Source of the DNA: Comamonadaceae bacterium
GTDB taxonomy: Bacteria; Pseudomonadota; Gammaproteobacteria; Burkholderiales; Burkholderiaceae
Reading direction: 5' to 3'
NCBI GenBank assembly: GCA_947484245.1
Contig: CANKOT010000025.1
Span: forward strand, 1 to 25,091
Length of the DNA: 25,091 bases
A program made the translations under genes and the position numbers. The notes under the pieces were generated by a model. It was not told the origin of the DNA, did not search any database, and saw nothing but the letters and a program-made list of their open reading frames with translations. The number at the start of each line of letters is the position of its first letter. Position 1 is the stretch's first letter. Shown here piece by piece: positions 13,879 to 22,746 of this stretch.

Positions 13879-15702
13879 TTAAACGGGGTTGCCGGTGTGG
13901 TTGGGGGTGTTGTTTACAGCGCCGTCCAACCATGCGCTGGTGCGCGCTTGGTGTGCTTGGTCGGAGTTGGTGTAGCTCAAGCGCCAAGTGTGCACATCAG
14001 AGGGAATGCTCAAGTCCAACTCAAAGACTTTCTGATCGCGTGTGATGGTGGCCTTGGCTTTTTTGTCATTGCCAAGCAGCAAGCTCAAATCGTCCAACTT
14101 CTTCAAGCGCCACGTGGTCGATTTGGCTTTGCTGCTGGCCACAGCCCACCATTCATCGCCAGCAGCCATGCCCGCTTTTTCGGCGGCACCACCGCGCAGC
14201 ACGGCTTTGACTTGAACCACACCTTGGGTTTCTGCAACTCGCAAACCCAAGCGCTGCGCCATTTGAGAGGGGTCTTCGTGCACCACAATGCCATGCGATG
14301 ACAACAAAGTTTTGAGTGGCAATTCTTGCGTGCTGTGCACCCAAGCCTTGATTTCTTTGTGCCAACTGCGGCCTGTTTGAGCCTGCAGCTCAGCCAGCAA
14401 GTCAGCCTCTGTGAGGGGCCCGCCTTGGCAGCGTTGCCACAAACCGCGCATTACTAGGTCTAGGTTGCCCGAGCCTTCAGAGCGCATTGACAAATCGAGG
14501 CACAAGGCCACCAACGCACCCTTGGTGTAGTAGCTGATGGTGCTGTTAGGTGTGTTTTCGTCTTGGCGGTAGTACTTGACCCAAGCATCAAAGCTGGCCT
14601 GGGCCACCGACTGCACTTGTCGGCCTGGCGCTTGCAAAACCATGTTGATGGTTTTGTTGATCAATTTGAAATAAGTGCTGTCGTCAATGAGTTTGGCACG
14701 GCGCAAAAGCAGGTCGTCGTAATAGCTGGTAAAGCCTTCAAAGAACCACAGAAGTTGGGTGTAATTTTCTTGGGTGTAGTCGTAGCGCGTGAATTCTGCA
14801 GGGCGCAGTTGCTTCACGTTCCAAGTGTGAAAATACTCGTGGCTGATCAAGCCCAGCAAAGTAATATAGGCGTCAGGCACTTTCTTCATGCCAAGCGCAG
14901 GCAGATCACGGCGGTTGCAAATGAGAGCTGTTGAGTTGCGATGCTCCAAGCCACCATAGCCTTCTTCAACCGCATTGAGCATGAACACATAGCGCTTGTA
15001 GGGGGCACTGGCTGCGGGTTTTTTGTCGTGCCAAAACTTGATTTCGGTTTCACAAATTTTTTGCGTATCGGCCAACAGACGAGCCCCATCGAAGGACGCC
15101 ATGGCACCCGCCACCACAAACTCATGTGGAATGCCGCAAGCCATAAATTGGCCACGCCAAATATTGCCCAGCTCAAAAGGGCAGTCCACCAACTCATCGT
15201 AGTTGGCCGCCACATAATCGCCAAAGCCTTGCTTGTTGACTTTGCTGGCTTGCAGACCTGTTGCCACTTGCCACGCACTGCCTTTAATGGCTGTCAATGT
15301 GAGGGCATGGGGTAGATCTTCTTGCCCATGCACTCGCAAGCACAAACTGGTGCCATTGAAGAAGCCACGCTGAGTATCAAGCCAAGCAGTGCGCACCGAA
15401 TTGTCAAAGGCATACACCTCATAGCTCAAGTGCAGGGCTTGGCCTTCTTTGCACTGAATGTGCCACTGAGTTTTGTTGTCTTGTTGTGCCGCAACCGCTT
15501 TACCGCCTTGTGTGGCCTTTAAGTTTTGTAAATTTTTGGCAAACTCACGCACCAAATAACTGCCAGGAATCCAAACGGGCAAGGACACCACTTGCCCAGC
15601 CTGCGGCGCTGCAATGTGCAGTGAAATTTTAAAAAGATGGGAATGGGTGTGACTGGCATCAATGCTGTAGTGAACAGCAGTCAAAGTTTTTTTCGAACTC
15701 AT
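13879..15702 (-). CDS. M61-family metallopeptidase with PDZ domain
   Basis: This is a 607-residue protein of peptidase family M61 (glycyl aminopeptidase type). It has an N-terminal beta domain, a thermolysin-like catalytic domain with the zinc motif H288-E-Y-F-H292 followed by TWNVKQLRP, a preceding GYGGLEH motif, the third zinc ligand probably E322 in WFFEGF, and a C-terminal PDZ domain (about 480-560) ending in a short tail. There is no signal peptide, so it is predicted cytoplasmic. The open frame continues upstream to 15771, but ATG 15702 is preferred because it overlaps the upstream stop by ATGA and the family domain starts there. It is the last gene of a five-gene minus-strand run. Physiological substrates are unknown. 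Confidence 0.93.
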   Translation of the reverse strand: MSSKKTLTAVHYSIDASHTHSHLFKISLHIAAPQAGQVVSLPVWIPGSYLVREFAKNLQNLKATQGGKAVAAQQDNKTQWHIQCKEGQALHLSYEVYAFDNSVRTAWLDTQRGFFNGTSLCLRVHGQEDLPHALTLTAIKGSAWQVATGLQASKVNKQGFGDYVAANYDELVDCPFELGNIWRGQFMACGIPHEFVVAGAMASFDGARLLADTQKICETEIKFWHDKKPAASAPYKRYVFMLNAVEEGYGGLEHRNSTALICNRRDLPALGMKKVPDAYITLLGLISHEYFHTWNVKQLRPAEFTRYDYTQENYTQLLWFFEGFTSYYDDLLLRRAKLIDDSTYFKLINKTINMVLQAPGRQVQSVAQASFDAWVKYYRQDENTPNSTISYYTKGALVALCLDLSMRSEGSGNLDLVMRGLWQRCQGGPLTEADLLAELQAQTGRSWHKEIKAWVHSTQELPLKTLLSSHGIVVHEDPSQMAQRLGLRVAETQGVVQVKAVLRGGAAEKAGMAAGDEWWAVASSKAKSTTWRLKKLDDLSLLLGNDKKAKATITRDQKVFELDLSIPSDVHTWRLSYTNSDQAHQARTSAWLDGAVNNTPNHTGNPV

Positions 15703-16148
15703 GTGGCAGCCGCTCCAATCAAGCAACTCAATGCAGCCACAAGCGTGAGACCCAAGCGCATGGGCAGCCACTCTTGCAAGCCAGCTTCTGGGTAGGTTTT
15801 GCGGTCAACCGCATAGCAAATGCCCAGGATCAATGCCAACAAAGGCAGGCCTGCATAAGCCGGCATGGTCACAGCGATCCATGCCAAGAGTGATGGCACA
15901 ACGCCCCAGCCAAAGTGAAACATTGGCGCATTGTGCATGCGCGAGACATTTTTAAAACCAATGCCCCAATGAATGCCGCCTAAGAAAGAAACAATGGCGG
16001 CGCCGTAACCGGCCATGGCCAAGGCCAAGAAAGGGTGCAAGTCGGCATCGACCAACCAAAGCAAAATGGCCATGCCCACAAATGGCGTGAGACCTGCATA
16101 GGCCAACAATTTGACCTGTCTTCGTGTTTGATCTGCGTGTGGGTTCAT
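15699..16148 (-). CDS. DUF3429 membrane protein
   Basis: This is a 149-residue inner-membrane protein with four to five hydrophobic segments and conserved FLGGIHWG and GWGVVPSLLAW motifs, which mark the DUF3429 family. The function is not known. It overlaps both neighbours by ATGA (upstream dsbC-like stop 16145-16147, downstream M61 start), so all three genes are translationally coupled. The N-terminus (NPHADQTRRQ) is basic, pointing to a cytoplasmic N-terminus. No catalytic residues are evident. Confidence 0.88.
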   Translation of the reverse strand: MNPHADQTRRQVKLLAYAGLTPFVGMAILLWLVDADLHPFLALAMAGYGAAIVSFLGGIHWGIGFKNVSRMHNAPMFHFGWGVVPSLLAWIAVTMPAYAGLPLLALILGICYAVDRKTYPEAGLQEWLPMRLGLTLVAALSCLIGAAAT

Positions 16149-16858
16149 GGCTTAACGGCATTCAGCAAAGATTCAATTTGAGCCGTTTCAATGGCGCCGG
16201 GTACACGTGTTCCATCTGCCACAAACATGGTGGGCGTGCCATTGATGCGATGCTTTTTGCCAAACTCCACAATGGCATCGATGTTGTGGTTGTCGCAGGC
16301 CACAGCGGGCGGTGTAATGCCCTGCAGCATCCAGTCGTTCCATGTTTTGGCCCTGTCTTTGGCGCAAGCAATGTTGCGTGATTTAACTCTGGAGTCTTCG
16401 CCCAACACGGGGTACATCAAGTGATAGAGGGTGACGTTGTCAATCTTTTGCAAATCGCGTTCAAAGCGCTTGCAATAGCCGCAGTTGGGGTCTGAAAACA
16501 CCACCAGTTTTCGCTTGCCATTGCCTCTGACTTGTGTAATTGCAAACTTCAAGGGCAGGCTGTCAAACGGAACGGCCGATAGTTTGTCGGTACGCTCTTC
16601 CGTCAAATTGCGTTTTTGCTTGGTGTCAATCAATGCGCCTTGAATCAGAAAATCACCTTTGGCATCGGTATAAAAAATCTCATTGCCCTGAACCCGAATT
16701 TCAAACACGCCGGGCATGGGCGTTTTGGAGATCTCTTCAATTTTGGGCAAGGACGGCAAACGCTCGCTCAAGGTTTTTTTCAAGTTGGCGTCTTGCGCCA
16801 TGCTGCTTGCACTGGCCAAAAGCAAACAGGTGGTTGTGAAAATTTGAATCAAGCGCAT
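16145..16858 (-). CDS. dsbC: DsbC-family disulfide isomerase
   Basis: This is a 237-residue periplasmic thiol:disulfide interchange protein. A signal peptide (residues 1-21, cut likely after M-A) is followed by an N-terminal dimerisation domain (about 25-95) and a thioredoxin domain with active-site C126-G-Y-C129, the DsbC-type dipeptide, and a cis-proline in GTPTMF near the end. DsbC corrects wrong disulfides in exported proteins and is kept reduced by DsbD. AGGA about 10 bases before ATG 16858 is a spaced ribosome site. It follows the hydroxylase gene by 39 bases and overlaps the DUF3429 gene. DsbG is the main alternative, but size and CGYC fit DsbC better. Confidence 0.92.
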   Translation of the reverse strand: MRLIQIFTTTCLLLASASSMAQDANLKKTLSERLPSLPKIEEISKTPMPGVFEIRVQGNEIFYTDAKGDFLIQGALIDTKQKRNLTEERTDKLSAVPFDSLPLKFAITQVRGNGKRKLVVFSDPNCGYCKRFERDLQKIDNVTLYHLMYPVLGEDSRVKSRNIACAKDRAKTWNDWMLQGITPPAVACDNHNIDAIVEFGKKHRINGTPTMFVADGTRVPGAIETAQIESLLNAVKP

Positions 16859-16897
16859 GCTTTGAAAATCCTAGGGTATGGGTTGGCGTGAGTCACT

Positions 16898-18085
16898 TTA
16901 TTTGGCTTGATGTGAAGATTTCATGGCTTCACCCGCCATCCATTTTTTCAGTGGACTCAATTGATTGAAGGCAGACATGCCCCAGTTGCGCAACTTTTGG
17001 ACTGGCACAGAAGGTTCTGCAAAGAGTGTTTGCATGCCATCGGTGACGCAGCCCATGGCCAGCACTTCCGCTTGTCTGGCGCGCTCGTAGCGGCGCAGCA
17101 ACTTGGTGTCGCTTAAGGGGCGCCAAAATTCTTTGGCTTGAATGACGCTGGCCAATGTGGCCACATCGGCAAGTCCCACATTCAAGCCTTGGCCTGCCAA
17201 GGGGTGTATGGCGTGTGCTGCGTCGCCAGCGAGTGCAAACGATGCGGCCTTTTTGCCAGTGCCTGATCCGGTACCTGATCCGGGCATAGTGCCCGTCCAT
17301 TGGGCCGCTTTGGCCAGCTGCAAGGGCCACACAGCGCGCTCACTGATGAGCTCTACAACGCCAGCAATGCCTTGGCTGGCGCTTTGCAATTGCAGGTTGA
17401 ATGCATCAGCGCTGACATTGAGCAAGGCTTGCGCGCGAGCAGGTGTGAGCGACCAAACCACGGCCCATTCGTGACTGGCTTCGCCGCCAATGGGCAAGAA
17501 GGCCAAAATTTCAGGACCATGCGTATTTTGAAACCATTGGCGGGCCACTTGTGAGTGTGGCGCTTGTGTGCGTATGCGGCACGCCAAGGCGTGTTGGTCG
17601 TAATGCTTAACCTCAAAGGCAACGCCCAATTCGGCTCTTGTTTGACTGGCACGGCCTTCGCAAATGACTGTCAGGGGCGCCGGTACATTTTCAGCGAGCT
17701 CTTGAATCAGAGGCTGAAAGCCGCTGGCCTTGCGCAAATTGTTCTCTAGGCTTGGGACATCCACCATCCAGTTCAAAGCTTCAACGCCCTGCTCGGCGAC
17801 GCTGAATTCTAAATTGCCGCCTTGGTCACCTTCAATGTGCATTTTTAAAATGGGTGTGCACGCAGAATCTTCTGGCCAGCAGCGCAAGTCGGTGAGGAGT
17901 TGTTTGGCTGCCATGTTCAAAGCGTAGGCCCGAACGTCGCTGTGACCTTGGCCAGCGTTGGCGGATGCGTGCAGATTGACAAGCGCAACCCGCAGTCCTT
18001 GGGACGCAAGCATCAAGGCAAGGCTGCGCCCGACGATGCCTGCGCCTCTGATGCAAACGTCAAATTGGGTGATTGAAAGCGACAT
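16898..18085 (-). CDS. UbiH/UbiF-type FAD-dependent hydroxylase
   Basis: This is a 395-residue flavoprotein monooxygenase of the ubiquinone-biosynthesis UbiH/UbiF/Coq6 family. The N-terminal FAD-binding motif G14-A-G-I-V-G19 and the second FAD motif AGDAAHAIHPLAGQGLN are clear. The middle DG motif is altered, with CEGR where DGR is usual. Members add a hydroxyl to the ring of the polyprenyl-benzenoid intermediate; in Burkholderiales two or more such enzymes share C1, C5 and C6 positions, so the exact position cannot be told. A short duplicated segment (GSGTGSGTG, 269-277) sits in a loop just before the second FAD motif. It is second in the five-gene run. No strong Shine-Dalgarno is visible. 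Confidence 0.88.
   Translation of the reverse strand: MSLSITQFDVCIRGAGIVGRSLALMLASQGLRVALVNLHASANAGQGHSDVRAYALNMAAKQLLTDLRCWPEDSACTPILKMHIEGDQGGNLEFSVAEQGVEALNWMVDVPSLENNLRKASGFQPLIQELAENVPAPLTVICEGRASQTRAELGVAFEVKHYDQHALACRIRTQAPHSQVARQWFQNTHGPEILAFLPIGGEASHEWAVVWSLTPARAQALLNVSADAFNLQLQSASQGIAGVVELISERAVWPLQLAKAAQWTGTMPGSGTGSGTGKKAASFALAGDAAHAIHPLAGQGLNVGLADVATLASVIQAKEFWRPLSDTKLLRRYERARQAEVLAMGCVTDGMQTLFAEPSVPVQKLRNWGMSAFNQLSPLKKWMAGEAMKSSHQAK
17262..17283 (-). repeat. Short in-frame tandem duplication in the hydroxylase gene
   Basis: CCTGATCCGG occurs at 17262-17271 and again at 17274-17283, a 12-base period. It encodes the repeated GSGT units at residues 269-277 of the FAD hydroxylase, a flexible loop insertion that does not shift the frame. 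Confidence 0.85.
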
Positions 18086-18120
18086 GCGTCTGATTGTAGG
18101 AGGCGTTGGGTAGGCCTTGT

Positions 18121-18861
18121 TCAGGTGGGGGTGCCCCAGCTCAAAACAATGCCATATTGAGCCCCTAAAGACTCAATGTCTTCGGGCGTATCCATGTCGA
18201 CTCTGTAGTGGGTGTTTGCCGTGGGCCATGAGTGGCAGTGTTGCGGATGCATTTGACGCCATTCTTTGCCACCTCTCAAAGGACCAGCACCTTGTGGGTG
18301 GTTTAAGAGGTCGGACATGACCCTGTGTGACAACATCACAGGATTGCCGGGTTGACCTTCTACCCAGGGCTGCAGCATTTGCGTGCCATCTGCACTGGCT
18401 TTGACGGCTGCGATCAAGGCTTGTAGATCGGCCGCTTCTAAAAGGGGCTGGTCTGCCAAGGCCACCAACAGCCATTGTGGATTGAGCGCACTTGCTTTGG
18501 CCAAACCCAAATGCAAAGAGCTGTTTTGACCATCCGCAGGCTTGGGGTTGAGCACCAGATGAACTTTCATGGGTTCTGCACCGCGCTTAGAAACATCTGG
18601 CCTGGCTCTTTGGGGCAATGTGGGCTGAATGACCTCTGCGTTGTGCCCTAAGACCAGCACCGTTTCGTCGATACCCGCCGTTTCAAGCGCATTGAGCAGT
18701 CTGTTGAGCAGCGTTTGGCCGTCTCTTTGGAGCAAGCACTTGGCTCGCCCTCCCATGCGAGAAGCTGTGCCAGCAGCCAAGACCACGGCCACAACCCGCA
18801 GGCGCGGACATGGGGGTGTAAGTGAGCACTTCAGGGTGTTTTGAGAAATGGCTTCTGACAT
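18121..18861 (-). CDS. MobA/MocA-like nucleotidyltransferase
   Basis: This is a 246-residue protein of the NTP-transferase family related to MobA and MocA, which add a nucleotide to the molybdenum cofactor. The nucleotide-binding loop [14 protein letters not shown] is at about residues 28-41, with the conserved Lys, followed by an LVLGHN segment, an ALADQP motif for metal and product binding, and GQPGNPVM near the end, which is typical of MocA-type enzymes. About 22 non-conserved residues precede the domain, so translation might start a little later, but no other ATG is available. It is the first gene of the five-gene minus-strand run and diverges from ychF. No molybdoenzyme gene is near, so the cofactor target is not shown here. 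Confidence 0.85.
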   Translation of the reverse strand: MSEAISQNTLKCSLTPPCPRLRVVAVVLAAGTASRMGGRAKCLLQRDGQTLLNRLLNALETAGIDETVLVLGHNAEVIQPTLPQRARPDVSKRGAEPMKVHLVLNPKPADGQNSSLHLGLAKASALNPQWLLVALADQPLLEAADLQALIAAVKASADGTQMLQPWVEGQPGNPVMLSHRVMSDLLNHPQGAGPLRGGKEWRQMHPQHCHSWPTANTHYRVDMDTPEDIESLGAQYGIVLSWGTPT

Positions 18862-18929
18862 GGATAGAAATTAGACCACGCACACCCTTTAAAATCACTG
18901 ATTATTCGCAGAATCCAAGAAAGTCTTCC

Positions 18930-20021
18930 ATGAGCCTCAAATGCGGCATTGTGGGCCTGCCCAACGTTGGCAAGTCCACCCTTTTTAACGCCCTGACCAA
19001 AGCGGGCATTGCGGCCGAGAACTATCCCTTTTGCACCATTGAGCCCAATACCGGCGTGGTGGAAGTGCCCGATCACCGTCTGCAAGAATTGGCCGCCATC
19101 ATTAGCCCTGAGCGCATCGTGCCAGCCATCGTGGAGTTTGTGGACATTGCCGGCTTGGTGGCAGGTGCCAGCACGGGTGAAGGCTTAGGCAACAAATTCT
19201 TGGCGCACATTCGGGAAACCGACGCCACCATCAATGTGGTGCGCTGCTTTGAAGACGACAACGTGATTCACGTGGCAGGCCGTGTCGACCCCATCTCTGA
19301 CATTGAGGTGATTCAAACCGAGTTGTGTTTGGCCGATTTGACAGCTGTTGAGAAAGGTTTGCACCGCGTTCAAAAAACGGCGCGCTCTGGTGACAAAGAA
19401 TCCATCAAGTTGGTGGCCATTTTGGAAAAATGCCAATCGGCTTTGAACGAAGGCAAGCCTGTTCGCACCATCGATTTCAGCAAAGAAGAGCGCCCATTGC
19501 TCAGCCAGTTTTTCTTGATCACAGCCAAGCCGGCCATGTTTGTGGCCAACGTGGCCGAGGATGGTTTTGAAAACAACCCCTTGCTTGACAAACTGAAGGC
19601 TTATGCCGATGCGCAGAACGCACCCGTGGTGGCCATTTGCGCCAAGTTGGAAGCGGAAATGTCTGAAATGTCTGATGAAGACCGTCAGATGTTCTTGGAA
19701 GAACTGGGTCAAACAGAGCCTGGCCTCAACCGCTTGATTCGCTCCGCCTACACACTCTTGGGTTTGCAAACTTACTTTACCGCCGGCGTGAAAGAAGTGC
19801 GTGCATGGACCATTCACGTCGGTGATACAGGCCCGCAAGCTGCGGGCGTGATTCACACCGACTTTGGAAAAGGCTATATCCGCGCGCAAACCATTTCCTA
19901 CGACGATTACATCGCTTACAAGGGCGAGCAAGGCGCCAAAGACGCGGGAAAAATGCGCGCTGAAGGCAAGGAATACGTGGTCAAAGATGGCGACGTGATG
20001 AACTTCTTGTTCAGCAGCTAA
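18930..20021 (+). CDS. ychF: Redox-regulated ATPase YchF
   Basis: This is a complete 363-residue member of the universal YchF/OLA1 family, an Obg-related P-loop protein that prefers ATP and associates with ribosomes. The P-loop GLPNVGKST lies at about residues 8-16; the DIAGLV G3 motif follows, and the altered G4 motif NVAED replaces the GTP-specific NKxD. A coiled middle section and a C-terminal TGS domain (about 280-363, including the [13 protein letters not shown] start) complete it. The frame is open to 18822 but ATG 18930 is chosen because the length then equals E. coli YchF exactly. The Shine-Dalgarno is weak (AAGAAAG). Sixty-eight bases separate it from the divergent nucleotidyltransferase gene. 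Confidence 0.97.
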   Translation: MSLKCGIVGLPNVGKSTLFNALTKAGIAAENYPFCTIEPNTGVVEVPDHRLQELAAIISPERIVPAIVEFVDIAGLVAGASTGEGLGNKFLAHIRETDATINVVRCFEDDNVIHVAGRVDPISDIEVIQTELCLADLTAVEKGLHRVQKTARSGDKESIKLVAILEKCQSALNEGKPVRTIDFSKEERPLLSQFFLITAKPAMFVANVAEDGFENNPLLDKLKAYADAQNAPVVAICAKLEAEMSEMSDEDRQMFLEELGQTEPGLNRLIRSAYTLLGLQTYFTAGVKEVRAWTIHVGDTGPQAAGVIHTDFGKGYIRAQTISYDDYIAYKGEQGAKDAGKMRAEGKEYVVKDGDVMNFLFSS

Positions 20022-20038
20022 CTCAGTCATCACGCCCT

Positions 20039-20791
20039 ATGCCCATTGATTTCAGCCCGGACATGGTGCTGACCGTCTTGATCTGCTCGGCTGCCATCGT
20101 GGGCGGCGGCTTGATCAAAGGCACCTTGGGCGTGGGCTTGCCTTTGTTTGCAGTGCCCGTCATGTCGCTTTATATCAGCAGCATCCAAGCCATCGCGCTG
20201 GTTTCGGTGCCGGTTTTGGTTTCCAACATTTGGCAGGTGTGGCAAGAAGGCAGCTTGAAGACCAGCCTGAAACGTTTTTGGCCCCTCATGCTGACGCAAG
20301 CCATCGTGACTGTGCTGGCGGTGTATTGGACTTTGTCGTTCAGCGTGCGCGAGTTGAACACCTTACTGGCGCTTGCCCTGATCGTTGCCGTGGTGCTCAT
20401 GGCCTTCAAGCCAAGCTTCAATATTCCACCCGAAAAAGAAACAGCTGCTGGCGCTTTGGTGGGTGCTGTCTCAGGATTGCTTGGCGGCGCATCTTCACTG
20501 ATGGGCCCCATTGTGATCAGCTACTTAATGTCGTTGAAGCTGAAACGCGATGAATTTGTAGGCTGTATCAGTGTGATTTACTTGAACGCAGCATGGCCAC
20601 TTTATGGGGCCATGTGGCATTTTGACCGGATGCAATTGGACGATTTGGGCTATTCTTTTTTAGCCATCATCCCCATGTTTGTAGGCCTTCTAACAGGGCG
20701 AAAAATTCGACACCTTTTGAGTGAAGAGACTTTTCGCCGAGCCTTGCTTGTTTTCTTGGCGGTGGTCGCTGTGGTGTTGTTGTTCCGCTGA
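20039..20791 (+). CDS. TauE/SafE-family anion permease
   Basis: This is a 250-residue membrane protein with about eight hydrophobic helices, of the TauE/SafE (DUF81) family, proposed to export sulfite, sulfoacetate or similar anions. The first repeat shows GGGLIKGTLGVGLPLFAVPVM and the second GAVSGLLGGASSLMGP, the two family half-signatures. The start follows the ychF stop by 17 bases and has no clear ribosome site. The transported anion is unknown and no sulfur-metabolism gene is adjacent. It converges with the YqaA-type gene. Confidence 0.88.
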   Translation: MPIDFSPDMVLTVLICSAAIVGGGLIKGTLGVGLPLFAVPVMSLYISSIQAIALVSVPVLVSNIWQVWQEGSLKTSLKRFWPLMLTQAIVTVLAVYWTLSFSVRELNTLLALALIVAVVLMAFKPSFNIPPEKETAAGALVGAVSGLLGGASSLMGPIVISYLMSLKLKRDEFVGCISVIYLNAAWPLYGAMWHFDRMQLDDLGYSFLAIIPMFVGLLTGRKIRHLLSEETFRRALLVFLAVVAVVLLFR

Positions 20792-20800
20792 GTTTTGAGT

Positions 20801-20814
20801 GTGTTTTAAAACAC
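20801..20814. terminator. Perfect palindrome between convergent genes
   Basis: GTGTTTTAAAACAC is a perfect 14-base palindrome lying between the permease stop (20791) and the minus-strand YqaA-type gene, whose TAA stop is inside it. It could act as a bidirectional weak terminator, the A/T-rich centre serving both strands. There is no loop or long T-tract, so confidence is low. Confidence 0.3.
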
Positions 20815-21327
20815 CCACAACAGCAAACTTGTCATTAGCAAATACCGCAAAAACTTGCCAATGGCCATGTAGATGGTGCAGGCCAGCAGTGGCATTTTGA
20901 GCCATCCCGCAACGGCGCACAAAGGGTCGCCCACACCTGGCAGCCAAGACAACAAGCAAGCTTTAGGACCTAACTTCTCCAGCCATTTGAGTGCACGCAA
21001 ATGCATTTGATCGCTGATGCTGGCACTTGCAGCGTTTTCTTGTGCTTTGCGACTGCGTACTTTGTCCATAGCATGGTGCGCACCAAAGCCCATCCACCAA
21101 CTCAGCATGCCGCCCAGTGTGTTTCCCGCTGTGGCTACCAAAATGGCGGCCCAAAATAAATCGGGGTTGAGTTTGACCAAACCAAACACAGCAGGCTCGG
21201 AGCCCATGGGGAGCAAGGTTGCCGAAATAAAAGCGATGGTGAACACAGTCGACAAACCGTGTTCGGGCAAAGCCAACCAAGCCAAGACTTGAGCCATGAG
21301 GGGAGAGAACCATGCTTCCATTTGCAT
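20806..21327 (-). CDS. YqaA-type DedA/SNARE-associated membrane protein
   Basis: This is a membrane protein of about 173 residues with four to five hydrophobic segments, related to E. coli YqaA in the DedA/VTT superfamily. Diagnostic parts are LLPMGSEPAVF, ATAGNTLGGMLSWWMG and SWLPGVGDPLCAVAGWLKMP, matching the conserved glycine, proline and acidic positions of the family. The open frame extends to 21471, but the extra N-terminal part contains a repeated FERNFERNFE segment encoded by a 12-base DNA repeat, and the family start fits ATG 21327 (or 21321). Neither start has a clear Shine-Dalgarno. DedA-type proteins act in membrane lipid flipping and homeostasis; the exact role is unknown. Confidence 0.85.
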   Translation of the reverse strand: MQMEAWFSPLMAQVLAWLALPEHGLSTVFTIAFISATLLPMGSEPAVFGLVKLNPDLFWAAILVATAGNTLGGMLSWWMGFGAHHAMDKVRSRKAQENAASASISDQMHLRALKWLEKLGPKACLLSWLPGVGDPLCAVAGWLKMPLLACTIYMAIGKFLRYLLMTSLLLWVF

Positions 21328-21356
21328 GAGAGTGTAGCCAAAGGTGTCTATTTCGA

Positions 21357-21380
21357 AATTTCTTTCAAAATTTCTTTCAA
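21357..21380. repeat. Two perfect 12-base tandem repeats upstream of dusB
   Basis: AATTTCTTTCAA occurs twice in direct succession (21357-21368 and 21369-21380), followed by AAT. It sits in the A/T-rich gap between the divergent YqaA-type gene and dusB, where promoters of both genes should lie. It could be a regulatory or an incidental slippage duplication. Confidence 0.9.
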
Positions 21381-21465
21381 AATAATCCCCTTGCTCAAAA
21401 AGTAAGCAATTACAATCGTGCCTCCTTTTTAAGCAGATCGACTTTTCCTTCCCCTCACCTTGTCC

Positions 21466-22509
21466 ATGCAAATCGGACCCTACGTATTACCCAATGCCAT
21501 TTTTGTAGCGCCAATGGCGGGCGTGACAGATCGGCCGTTTCGCCAATTGTGCAGACAGTTTGGCGCGGGCTACGCCGTGAGCGAAATGGTCACCTCGCGC
21601 AAAGACCTGTGGAAAAGTTTAAAAACCTCACGCCGCGCCAACCACGATGGTGAACCCGGCCCCATTGCGGTCCAGATTGCAGGCACCGATGCCGCCATGA
21701 TGGCCGAGGCCGCTGCCTACAACATCGATCAGGGCGCGCAAATCATTGACATCAACATGGGCTGCCCCGCCAAAAAGGTTTGCAACAAATGGGCGGGCTC
21801 AGCCCTGATGCAAAACGAAACTTTGGCCATCGAAATTGCAGAGGCGGTGGTCGCCGCTTGCGCACCCCGCGGTGTGCCGGTTACTTTGAAAATGCGCACG
21901 GGTTGGTGTGACACTGAAAAAAATGCCTTGGTATTGGCCAAGGCATTTGAAAGCGTGGGCATTCAAATGGTCACAGTGCATGGCCGAACGCGCGAGCAAG
22001 GCTACAAAGGTTTTGCCGAATACGATACCGTGGCGGCAGTGAAGGCCGCTCTCAAAATTCCAGTGGTTGCCAATGGTGACATTGACTCGCCCGAAAAAGC
22101 TTTGCAGGTTTTAAAGCACACTGGCGCAGATGCCCTGATGGTAGGACGCGCCGCACAAGGCCGGCCGTGGATCTTCCGTGAAATCGTCCATTTCTTGTCA
22201 ACGGGCGAGTCCTTGGCACCCCCCTTGGTGGCTGAGGTCAAACGTGCATTGCTTGAACATTTGCAAGATCACTACGGCTTGTATGGTGAACTCACTGGCG
22301 TGCGCTCTGCGCGCAAACACATTGGCTGGTATGTGCGTGATTTACCAGGCGGTGAGGTGTTTAGAGAGCACATGAACACATTGGAAACGGCCGATTTGCA
22401 ATCGCGTGCCGTGGCAGATTTTTTTGAGGAAATGGCAGCGCGCATGGAGCGCATGCCAGTAGCTGTTTCAGGCATGCAAGCTGAAATGGCTTTGGAGACA
22501 ATGGAATGA
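21466..22509 (+). CDS. dusB: tRNA-dihydrouridine synthase DusB
   Basis: This is a 347-residue FMN enzyme that reduces uridine to dihydrouridine in the tRNA D-loop. The TIM-barrel opening VAPMAGVTDRPFR is at about residues 14-26, the catalytic C100 is in NMGCPAKKV (the same number as in E. coli DusB), and later GRTREQGYKG, VANGDI and MVGRAAQGRPW motifs bind FMN and RNA. The start ATG 21466 matches the E. coli protein's N-terminus (MxIGxY); a TTG two codons earlier is possible, and no Shine-Dalgarno is seen. The dusB-fis arrangement is conserved across proteobacteria and dusB is normally co-transcribed with fis. Its end overlaps the fis start by ATGA. Confidence 0.97.
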   Translation: MQIGPYVLPNAIFVAPMAGVTDRPFRQLCRQFGAGYAVSEMVTSRKDLWKSLKTSRRANHDGEPGPIAVQIAGTDAAMMAEAAAYNIDQGAQIIDINMGCPAKKVCNKWAGSALMQNETLAIEIAEAVVAACAPRGVPVTLKMRTGWCDTEKNALVLAKAFESVGIQMVTVHGRTREQGYKGFAEYDTVAAVKAALKIPVVANGDIDSPEKALQVLKHTGADALMVGRAAQGRPWIFREIVHFLSTGESLAPPLVAEVKRALLEHLQDHYGLYGELTGVRSARKHIGWYVRDLPGGEVFREHMNTLETADLQSRAVADFFEEMAARMERMPVAVSGMQAEMALETME

Positions 22510-22742
22510 GCAAGAAAAAAATTGATGAATGCATCCGTGACAGTTTGAACGATTACTTTCGCGACATGGCAGGTGAGGAGCCGCATGGCATGTATGACAT
22601 GCTGTTGAATGTGGTGGAGAAGCCGCTATTGGAAGTGGTCATGCAACGCGCAGAACAAAACCAATCGCGCGCTGCGGAGTGGCTTGGCCTTAACCGCAAC
22701 ACACTGCGCAAGAAACTCTTAGAACACAAACTTTTGAAATGA
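22506..22742 (+). CDS. fis: Fis-family DNA-binding protein
   Basis: This is a 78-residue protein matching the beta-proteobacterial short form of Fis, a nucleoid-associated DNA-bending protein. The C-terminal helix-turn-helix (about 52-75) reads [18 protein letters not shown]. The E. coli protein has 98 residues; the shorter N-terminal region is normal outside gammaproteobacteria. The ATG overlaps the dusB stop by ATGA, and GGAG at 22494-22497 may serve as its ribosome site. It is upstream of purH by 4 bases, so dusB, fis and purH form one unit. The family also includes NtrC C-terminal domains, but the size and position support Fis. Confidence 0.93.
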   Translation: MSKKKIDECIRDSLNDYFRDMAGEEPHGMYDMLLNVVEKPLLEVVMQRAEQNQSRAAEWLGLNRNTLRKKLLEHKLLK

Positions 22743-22746
22743 AAAA

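Noticed and set aside
15703..15771. N-terminal extension of the M61 peptidase
   Set aside because: The extra 23 residues lie inside the DUF3429 gene and ATG 15702 has a clean ATGA coupling overlap.
19185..20033. A long open frame antisense to ychF (282 codons)
   Set aside because: It lies wholly opposite a highly conserved gene, its protein has no recognisable domain, and its composition (His, Cys, Phe-rich) is what the codon bias of ychF produces in that frame.
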